Positions 14,406 to 20,569 of a stretch of 20,569 nucleotides of DNA are shown here, piece after piece (positions within the stretch are counted from its first letter, which is position 1; every line of letters begins with the position of its first letter). The position numbers were made by a program, and so were the translations under genes. The stretch is from Pedobacter sp. (GTDB taxonomy: Bacteria; Bacteroidota; Bacteroidia; Sphingobacteriales; Sphingobacteriaceae). The stretch lies in NCBI GenBank assembly GCA_004295885.1, contig SEDG01000012.1, positions 1-20,569 on the forward strand, given 5' to 3'. The notes under the pieces were generated by a model, which saw nothing but the letters and a program-made list of their open reading frames with translations, was not told the DNA's origin and ran no database searches.

Positions 14406-17400
14406 TTATTCTTTGATGAGATCGTTTAACATTCTTGTTAAAATAAAGATATTCAAATTTTTGTCATCTGTCAATTCTTTATTCATCCTATCTTCCACTT
14501 TCCTAATTTCCTTTTCTTTTGATTTAGGTACAGTCATCACCTGTTTAATCACCCCGCTGTCTAATGTAGTAATCTCTACACGTACCGACTGCTGTAGCTG
14601 ATCCTCTGTCACTTGCTTTTGTAGGTCGGCATAATTATCTAGCTCATGTACCCATGTTCTGAATTTGAAAAACAATGTCAGCTCATCAGCATCACTGATT
14701 TCTTCCAATTGTTTATTTACTATTGCATGTGCTAACGAACTTAACCAAGTGTCCCTATCATCAATATTAGATTGTAAACGTTGTAAAAACACTTTTAGGT
14801 GTGATGGTACGATATAAGATTTAATTGTTTTAAACCTCTTTTGAAGTAGTGCTTTCCAATCTTTAAAACTGATATCTGTTTCGCCAATAATTTCTTCCAA
14901 TATAAAAAGCTCGTATCGGGCTAATAAATTTTGATAACTGGTCCGGATCTCCGTGATAGTAGCTCGTAGCTTATTAAAATATTGCTCTAACTTTTGTTGA
15001 TCTTTGTCTAGTTCAACTAAGGTATAACCCAAAGCCTGTGGAAAATCTTCAAAAAAGGTCTTTTCAGGATCTTCCGACTCACTAATTGCGTATCTTAAAG
15101 CAATTGCCTCTTTTGTTATTTTTTTTGTTTGCTGCCCATATGGGCTCAAATCCTCATAAAATGCCAAAAATGGCCTAATGATTTCAATAAATCCCTTATT
15201 AGAAGGCTTAAGCTCTTCTTTTTGATTTAATAAACCTCTATACTTGTTAAATACCGATAAATGTATACCTGTTGCAGAGAAAGATTTTAAGGCATAATCT
15301 GAAGGCTTTTTAATAATTAAATCTAATAAGTCGCCGCTTAGTTTTGGGATAAAACTATTTTTATTGAATAATGCAAAATCTGACTGACGGACTAACAGAC
15401 ATATAGGTAATAGAAAATCAACCAAACCTGCTTTTAACTTAAACGGTTTTGCCAATAAGGTGTCCACAAACTCTTGCAAGGATAATTTAACATATCTAGC
15501 GTTATCTAAAAACAACTCGAAATTTCGCCAAACTTCGTCAAAACTACCTTGCTTGGGGTCATTTAGCTGCCAAATACCACCTACTTCAGTATGAAAACCG
15601 TTAGCCTTTAACAAAGATTGGTAAATGGTTTTTTCTGGAGGAAATTGCTGTGAGGAAAATCCTAAATCAGCTACCACCACATTATCAACTAATCTGTTTA
15701 ATAGATTCTTACGGGCGCTGATAATTGCAGTGCTTAATCTTGTTTTATTCACCATTTCGTTTAAGAAATGAGGTGTACTAGGATATACTGCTACTGCAAT
15801 GTGGCTTAAATAACTGTTTAGGGTTCTTCTATTAATGATAGATCCAACTTTATCACCTCCAAAGAAAAACGATACGTATGCTGGATCGGCTGTATAAAAG
15901 CGATCTAACACGAGGTAGCGCAATATATTCTGATGGTGGTTTAAAATCTGGTCGAACTCGTGACGAGCCACTTTATCATCATTATATTTTAACTTTGCCT
16001 GTTTAACCTTTTCTATAAGCGTTATTTCTTCTTGTATGCGTTTTATATTCTTAAAAAACACATATAATGTGGCTTCAGTATTCTTTTTAGAATACTGTTT
16101 TATTTCTTCTTCTGTTAATACTGTAGAGAATATAAGGTTGATAAAGCCATCCCTTTCACCTTTGGCTAATTCATTGATTGGCTCATCGCTGATTTTGATT
16201 TCAAAGTACCTAGGCGTACCTACATTAATCTGATAGCTTTTAGCAGTTAAGATTGGAAATTTAAAATATTCATTTAGTAAGCGACTTACATTTATAACAT
16301 TTCCTATGATATTGCCGGCTTCATCTATCGCATACTCGATATCAACATCAGTTCCTTCAAATAAAATATACTTTTGATTATGCTCTCTGAACCTAATTAC
16401 TTTTTTATCTTCAAGCCTTGCTAACACCTTTTGAATATGTTTCTGACTTAATACCAAGTTACAATATTCAACCAAAAATGCTTTATCAATTTGTATGGAT
16501 GCCTTGCCAAATATATTCAGGAGTCCAATTATTTTAATCAATTGCCTAGCCTCCATCAGTTCGGCTCCATCAAACAAGCCTTCTACCACTTCAAGGTTTT
16601 CACGTATTAATCGCCAAGCTCTGAAGTCTGGGTTTTCTTTAACAATAAGCTGATTATAATAGTGATAAAGCAAATAATCACATACATTGACTAAATTATA
16701 AAGTTTAGCATCTGGAGCCTTTACAAATTGATCCAGGCCTCGATAATCCTTACCTTCAATAAAAGAAAAAAGCGACCGTTCGTTTTGGCCATAACGTTGT
16801 AGCGCTAAAGTAAGTACACTCCCAGCCAATATTTCAATGGGAGCTAGTTTTTTAGCTATTACTAAGCTAAAATAATCTTTTAAGGGAAAAGCCTTTGCTT
16901 CTGTAATAAGGTTCAGCAGATTGCTTAACAGTTGATCATCTACATCAAAGGGTATTTCTTCTAATCTATCCGCAGCTAATAATAACAGTTGCTCTGAAGG
17001 TTCGTTGAATGTTATTTCTTTGAAACGTCCCTTTACTTTCTGCCACTCGTTACGTTGGCGGTCACTTAATTGGTAAGCATACGCAGCAAAATCTTGATGT
17101 AAGGTGGTTATCAAAATTATGTTGCGTTGCTGATCATTTGCTAGCTCAGCCAATTGCTGGAGAAAATAAAACTCCTTATCTGGGTTGGTTTTAGCAGCGA
17201 ACTCTAAATATTTTCCAAACTCATCTATTCGGATAATTAAGGAAACTTCTTCTTTTTTAAGCCGGTTCGCATATTCACCTAAAGAGGTAACTACTTTACT
17301 AATATCACATTTGAGCGCATTAGAAAAGGCTTCGGTAATAGAACTAAATTCACCAACAAAGTCTAAAAGCTCAATTTTAGGGTAGCCCTTTAATAAATAG

Positions 17401-17645
17401 TCAAAGCCTTCAAAATAAACCTTATTACTATTGGCAGTTTCTGCCAAGGCCCATAAAAAAGTAGATTTACCTGAACCATAGGCACCAATTAAAGAAAATG
17501 ACCGTGTACCTACTGGTGCCAACGTTACAATTTGCTCAAAGGCACGCTGTCCATTAGCGGTAGCTATATATTTTAGTTGCTTTCCTTTATCACGAATAAT
17601 ATTTACGGATGGAGAAAAACTATAATCTTGTTTAATTGACACCAT
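14406..17645 (-). CDS. sspC: SspC-type large P-loop ATPase
   Basis: This 1079-residue protein has an N-terminal ATPase domain: Walker A GAYGSGKST (residues 54-62), Walker B LIIRIDEFGK (136-145) and sensor region LITTLHQDF (178-186). The remaining 850 residues are mostly helical with no second P-loop, and the last 200 are coiled-coil-like (for example KSKEKEIRKVEDRMNKELTD). In SspABCD the ATPase SspC works with SspB and SspD in sulfur insertion. The gene overlaps the end of sspB by 14 nt. The general architecture also recalls BrxC/PglY-type ATPases, but the DUF4007 and PP-loop neighbours favour SspC. Confidence 0.8.
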   Translation of the reverse strand: MVSIKQDYSFSPSVNIIRDKGKQLKYIATANGQRAFEQIVTLAPVGTRSFSLIGAYGSGKSTFLWALAETANSNKVYFEGFDYLLKGYPKIELLDFVGEFSSITEAFSNALKCDISKVVTSLGEYANRLKKEEVSLIIRIDEFGKYLEFAAKTNPDKEFYFLQQLAELANDQQRNIILITTLHQDFAAYAYQLSDRQRNEWQKVKGRFKEITFNEPSEQLLLLAADRLEEIPFDVDDQLLSNLLNLITEAKAFPLKDYFSLVIAKKLAPIEILAGSVLTLALQRYGQNERSLFSFIEGKDYRGLDQFVKAPDAKLYNLVNVCDYLLYHYYNQLIVKENPDFRAWRLIRENLEVVEGLFDGAELMEARQLIKIIGLLNIFGKASIQIDKAFLVEYCNLVLSQKHIQKVLARLEDKKVIRFREHNQKYILFEGTDVDIEYAIDEAGNIIGNVINVSRLLNEYFKFPILTAKSYQINVGTPRYFEIKISDEPINELAKGERDGFINLIFSTVLTEEEIKQYSKKNTEATLYVFFKNIKRIQEEITLIEKVKQAKLKYNDDKVARHEFDQILNHHQNILRYLVLDRFYTADPAYVSFFFGGDKVGSIINRRTLNSYLSHIAVAVYPSTPHFLNEMVNKTRLSTAIISARKNLLNRLVDNVVVADLGFSSQQFPPEKTIYQSLLKANGFHTEVGGIWQLNDPKQGSFDEVWRNFELFLDNARYVKLSLQEFVDTLLAKPFKLKAGLVDFLLPICLLVRQSDFALFNKNSFIPKLSGDLLDLIIKKPSDYALKSFSATGIHLSVFNKYRGLLNQKEELKPSNKGFIEIIRPFLAFYEDLSPYGQQTKKITKEAIALRYAISESEDPEKTFFEDFPQALGYTLVELDKDQQKLEQYFNKLRATITEIRTSYQNLLARYELFILEEIIGETDISFKDWKALLQKRFKTIKSYIVPSHLKVFLQRLQSNIDDRDTWLSSLAHAIVNKQLEEISDADELTLFFKFRTWVHELDNYADLQKQVTEDQLQQSVRVEITTLDSGVIKQVMTVPKSKEKEIRKVEDRMNKELTDDKNLNIFILTRMLNDLIKE

Positions 17646-18498
17646 AATATTTTCTTAAAATTTCCCACTTATCCAGACCTTCTCGTAGTTGTAATACAGG
17701 ATTACCAGCGGTTTCGGTAAAAATCCCATACGTTGCAGGTATCTCCTTTAACTTATCCGCTAGGGCAATTTCTGTTAACAAGAATACGCTACCAAGACTT
17801 GCAGCATCGTTTGCTAAAGCCGAAAGGCTAATACTATTGCCATAATTTTCATTATCCTTTATTACAAAAAGTATTGCTTCTATTGGTAAATCCATTTTAG
17901 GGCTGAGATCGAAATTATACCAATCTAACTTATGACCGTGATCATCTATTTGATTATGGTGTAAAAGTAGATTTAATTCTTGCAATACATTAATGTAACC
18001 CTCCTCAATATCATTTGGGCTGCTGCTAATATAATTACTTAGAAATGTCTTGATGTCGCTATCCAATGTATTCTCACTAAAAGATTCCTTTTTTTCCTCT
18101 AACTTCCTTTGGACAAATCTTTTAAGGTGTGCTTTTGTAAAGTCGGCTCTCTCTCTTCTAAAAAGATTAAATACCAAACTGTATATAGAAGCTCTTTCTT
18201 GCTTAATGAGTTGATAGTGCAATAACCACAATGTAAGTGTGTCTTCTATGTAAAGGTCTGCTCCATTTTTGCCAAATAAAAAACTAGCCAAAGCAGTCAG
18301 TTGGTCGTCTTCATCCAAAAGCCCGAAAGATTTTAGCCAAAACCTTATAGCAGAAACCATATTTTTACCTACGCCCAATTCAACTACCGCGTCATTGTCT
18401 GTAAACTTCGTTTCGGGTTTACTTATATAATCTAAGCCCTTTTTTAACCAATGCAATTTACATGCAAAGGTTTCGTGCCCTGAAAAGGAATATCTCAT
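17632..18498 (-). CDS. sspB: SspB, DUF4007 protein (DNA nickase of phosphorothioation)
   Basis: This 288-residue protein is a full DUF4007 member. It opens with RYSFSGHETFACKLHWLKKG and continues with DAVVELGVGKNMVSAIRFWL, LTALASFLFG and YIEDTLTLWLLHYQL, the conserved blocks of the family. Published work on SspABCD assigns nicking activity to SspB, thought to open one strand for sulfur insertion. The gene begins 67 nt after the sspA stop. That gap holds only a short A/T-rich inverted repeat and no clear promoter. The family call is strong; the nickase role is taken from the literature on other bacteria. Confidence 0.85.
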   Translation of the reverse strand: MRYSFSGHETFACKLHWLKKGLDYISKPETKFTDNDAVVELGVGKNMVSAIRFWLKSFGLLDEDDQLTALASFLFGKNGADLYIEDTLTLWLLHYQLIKQERASIYSLVFNLFRRERADFTKAHLKRFVQRKLEEKKESFSENTLDSDIKTFLSNYISSSPNDIEEGYINVLQELNLLLHHNQIDDHGHKLDWYNFDLSPKMDLPIEAILFVIKDNENYGNSISLSALANDAASLGSVFLLTEIALADKLKEIPATYGIFTETAGNPVLQLREGLDKWEILRKYYGVN

Positions 18499-18565
18499 TT
18501 TTTATAATATGCAGCCTAAAGGCCGATTTAAATTAAAATCACTTTTTTCAAAAAGAAACGGCGCT

Positions 18566-19714
18566 CTATACAATTTCAGCTTGCTTTAAGCTAGCTGCAA
18601 CTTCCTTAATTGTAACGATAGCAGTTTCTATTTCTTGTTCTGTATTGAAACGGCCCAGACTAAATCTTAAAGATGAATTTGCCTGTTCTCGTGTCAAACC
18701 CATCGCTAATAAAACATGCGATGGTTCTATTAACATGGCATGACAAGCAGACCCATTAGACGCACAAATTTTATCTAATCTGAGCAACATATCTTGATTG
18801 TCTACCCCTTTAAAACAAAGGTTAAGAGTATTATATTGGCGATGTATTGCACTACCGTTTGCAACGACGCCATCTACATTCATTAGTTCTTTCTTTAACA
18901 ATGTAGCTAAAGCACTTATTCTCTCTTCATCTTTGTCCATCTCTTCACTAGCCAATTTTGCAGCAACGCCCATGCCAACAATGGCTGGCACATTTAAAGT
19001 TCCACTTCTTAAACCTCGCTCATGGCCACCTCCAAAAATCAAAGGCTTTAATCTTAATCTGGAATTAACATACAGACCTCCAATACCCTTTGGCCCATAA
19101 AATTTGTGCGCAGAAAACGCTAGCAAATCAATCTCGTCATCTAGCACATCTATAGCTATTTTCCCCACTGCCTGTGTTGCATCGCTTAAAAATAAGGCAC
19201 CAGCCTCATGAGCTATTTCTGCTATCTGTTTAACTTGTTGTATAACTCCAGTTTCATTATTTACCAGCATTACACAAACTAAAATCGTGTTATCTCTAAT
19301 TGATTCTTTTAGTAAACTCAAATTTACCAGCCCATCGTACTCAACATCCAAATAAGTTATCTCTACTCCTATACTTTCTAAATCTTTACAAGTATCTAAT
19401 ACCGCTGGATGCTCTGTTTTTACTGTTATAACATGAGGTACTTTAAAAGACGAAGATTTCACCACTCCTCTTATGGCCAAATTAATTGACTCTGTTGCCC
19501 CTGCTGTAAAAATTATGTCTTCTGGATTGGAATTAATTAGATCTCCAACGGCTTCCCTTGCATTCTCTACAGCAATTTTAGATCTTTTACCCAGTAAATG
19601 TGCGCTAGATGCATTGCCATAAAAATCGGTAAAGTAAGGCATCATAGCTTCTAACACTCTAGGATCTAAAGGAGTGGTAGAGTTATTGTCTAAATAGATG
19701 ATGCCACTTTGCAT
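18566..19714 (-). CDS. sspA: SspA cysteine desulfurase (NifS/IscS-like)
   Basis: This 382-residue PLP enzyme has all expected elements. They are the N-terminal YLDNNSTTPLDP, the cofactor-stacking His 102 (EHPAV), the PLP lysine K204 in SAHKFYGPKGIGG, and the catalytic cysteine C324 in ASNGSACHAM on the mobile loop. It removes sulfur from cysteine as a persulfide and passes it to SspD. The length is normal and the start at 19714 sits just after the -7 box at 19735-19742. IscS for general Fe-S assembly is an alternative, but its place as first gene of the ssp operon, with no iscU or sufBCD nearby, argues for SspA. Confidence 0.85.
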   Translation of the reverse strand: MQSGIIYLDNNSTTPLDPRVLEAMMPYFTDFYGNASSAHLLGKRSKIAVENAREAVGDLINSNPEDIIFTAGATESINLAIRGVVKSSSFKVPHVITVKTEHPAVLDTCKDLESIGVEITYLDVEYDGLVNLSLLKESIRDNTILVCVMLVNNETGVIQQVKQIAEIAHEAGALFLSDATQAVGKIAIDVLDDEIDLLAFSAHKFYGPKGIGGLYVNSRLRLKPLIFGGGHERGLRSGTLNVPAIVGMGVAAKLASEEMDKDEERISALATLLKKELMNVDGVVANGSAIHRQYNTLNLCFKGVDNQDMLLRLDKICASNGSACHAMLIEPSHVLLAMGLTREQANSSLRFSLGRFNTEQEIETAIVTIKEVAASLKQAEIV

Positions 19715-19734
19715 GGAAGAGTTGATATAATTAG

Positions 19735-19742
19735 CAAATATA
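19735..19742 (-). promoter_or_regulatory. -7 box of the ssp operon promoter
   Basis: TATATTTG on the minus strand matches TAnnTTTG and is identical to the -7 box at 1136-1143. It would start transcription about 14 nt before sspA. The -33 box is poor (TTTT-like near 19760-19763), suggesting a weak or activated promoter. Confidence 0.4.
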
Positions 19743-19755
19743 GTTAGACGATACT

Positions 19756-19774
19756 CGATAAAAGTTATTTATCG
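19756..19774. promoter_or_regulatory. Candidate operator at the ssp promoter
   Basis: CGATAAA (19756-19762) and TTTATCG (19768-19774) form a perfect 7-bp dyad with a 5-nt centre. It lies over the expected -33 region of the sspA promoter. Binding there could repress or activate the operon. The regulator is unknown. Confidence 0.35.
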
Positions 19775-19898
19775 GTAAAGATTTTTCAACAAGTAAGACT
19801 TCAGTACTATAATTTCACGTACGTTCATTATGTTTTTGCTAATCTATTCATAATAAACTCTGGGGGAGTAACAGAATATTCCACCGTTTAACTTATCC

Positions 19899-20249
19899 TT
19901 ATTTAAGTAACACAATCTGTTTAGCCTCCGTTAATACAATTTGCGGTTTCTCATTATACAAAACTAATTTGCCCGTTACACAAACCTTTTTGTTTAAGTA
20001 AGTCTTTTCTGGTTCAGTAAACTTGGCTAGGTCTGCCTTGTAAATTACTACAGTAAGCAATTGTTTAGGGAAAGCTGCACCAAGGTTAATGAGGGTTAAA
20101 CCATTTAATGCCCTAGTGGTATAAACAGAATCGCAAATAGTAACGCTGTCGCCAATGTGTTTAGCTATATCTTTTATGTCTATTTTGGTTTGGCTTTTGG
20201 CGGCAAGGCAAATGAAAAGTAGCAAAGCTAGGGATGATAGTTTTTTCAT
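19899..20249 (-). CDS. Small secreted OB-fold-like protein
   Basis: This 116-residue protein has a signal peptide (MKKLSSLALLLFICLAAKSQ, cleavage near residue 19). The mature part is beta-rich and reads like an OB-fold nucleic-acid-binding-like domain: IAKHIGDSVTICDSVYTTRA, then KKVCVTGKLVLYNEKPQIVL. Proteins of this size and pattern are common in Sphingobacteriaceae genomes and their role is unknown. Two cysteines (C39 and C90 approximately) could form a disulfide. It is separated from sspA by 184 nt and is probably chromosomal flank rather than a defence gene. Confidence 0.65.
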   Translation of the reverse strand: MKKLSSLALLLFICLAAKSQTKIDIKDIAKHIGDSVTICDSVYTTRALNGLTLINLGAAFPKQLLTVVIYKADLAKFTEPEKTYLNKKVCVTGKLVLYNEKPQIVLTEAKQIVLLK

Positions 20250-20425
20250 ATGCTAAATATAAAAACAAAAAATACTTTGCTAGCTTAATGCGTAATAAAT
20301 TCAACAAAAAGCATCGTTATTTTCTCGGTTAAAATCAACAACGTAGCTTTCATTACATTGAGCGACAACATTTTGCTATGGCATTATATTTCTATTAGGT
20401 TAATTAAAAAACAAAACCGTACACC

Positions 20426-20569
20426 ATGGAAAGAGGGATTATTAACCATATAGATGAGCAAATCATCTTAAATAAGATTTACAACATTCGAGATCAAAAG
20501 ACAATGTTAGATTTTGACTTGGCCGAATTGTATGAGGTTGAAACAAGGGCTCTTAAACAAGCTGTTAAA
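20426..20569 (+). CDS. ORF6N-domain protein, N-terminal part (runs off the window)
   Basis: Only the first 48 residues are visible, with no stop before the end. The segment IRDQKTMLDFDLAELYEVET followed by RALKQAVK is the start of the ORF6N domain (KilA-N-related DNA-binding domain). ORF6N proteins are common in Bacteroidota genomes and often travel with phages or other mobile elements. The C-terminal domain cannot be seen. The gene may belong to the defence island or to a neighbouring mobile element. Confidence 0.75.
   Translation, partial: MERGIINHIDEQIILNKIYNIRDQKTMLDFDLAELYEVETRALKQAVK

Noticed and set aside
14406..17645. BREX system (BrxC/PglY-like ATPase)
   Set aside because: No PglX methyltransferase, PglZ or BrxL; the ATPase sits with DUF4007, PP-loop and cysteine desulfurase genes.
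1..20569. CRISPR array, tRNA or rRNA genes
   Set aside because: No regularly spaced direct repeats, and no tRNA or rRNA signatures were recognised on either strand.

Overview
The window is AT-rich DNA that looks like Bacteroidota, probably Sphingobacteriaceae (Pedobacter-like). The reasons are a TlpA-like secreted redoxin with a Bacteroidota-style N-terminus, a secreted small OB-fold-like protein, an ORF6N-domain gene, weak or absent Shine-Dalgarno sequences, and promoter boxes matching the Bacteroidota TTTG / TAnnTTTG pattern. The genus is an inference. The two ends hold ordinary chromosomal genes: a partial TlpA-like gene at the left, an OB-fold-like lipo/secreted protein and a partial ORF6N gene at the right. 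Between them lies about 18.5 kb of defence island.

Left part (177-1183): about 1 kb with no convincing gene. It is rich in inverted repeats and has a good leftward promoter at its right edge, next to the HTH regulator gene.

Plus-strand arm (1184-9728): a regulator-led run of closely spaced genes. In order: an XRE-type HTH protein, three or four small proteins of unknown function, a LEM-3/ANKLE1-like GIY-YIG nuclease, a small protein, and a membrane protein of the putative phage abortive infection (AbiC-like) family. Then comes a tight four-gene cassette: GIY-YIG protein, DGQHR/DndB-like protein, MORC-like GHKL ATPase and a second GIY-YIG protein with an unassigned N-terminal domain.

Minus-strand arm (9747-19714): an operon running the other way. 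Its first four genes match the single-strand phosphorothioation system SspABCD: cysteine desulfurase (SspA), DUF4007 protein (SspB), large P-loop ATPase (SspC) and PP-loop sulfurtransferase with an iron-sulfur cysteine set (SspD). Three more genes follow with 1-5 nt spacing: a 543-residue protein I do not recognise, an ORC/TniB-like AAA ATPase and a PIN-domain protein. No SspE (DUF262/DUF1524) is present, so this trio is the natural candidate for the restriction half that acts on unmodified DNA.

The two arms converge with only 18 nt between their stop codons. The best candidates for an undescribed system are (a) the orphan-AAA-PIN trio fused to SspABCD, and (b) the GIY-YIG / DGQHR / GHKL / GIY-YIG cassette. 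DGQHR proteins are the family of DndB, known from the other phosphorothioation system (Dnd), so the two arms may share phosphorothioate sensing or control. That link is inferred from family and position only.
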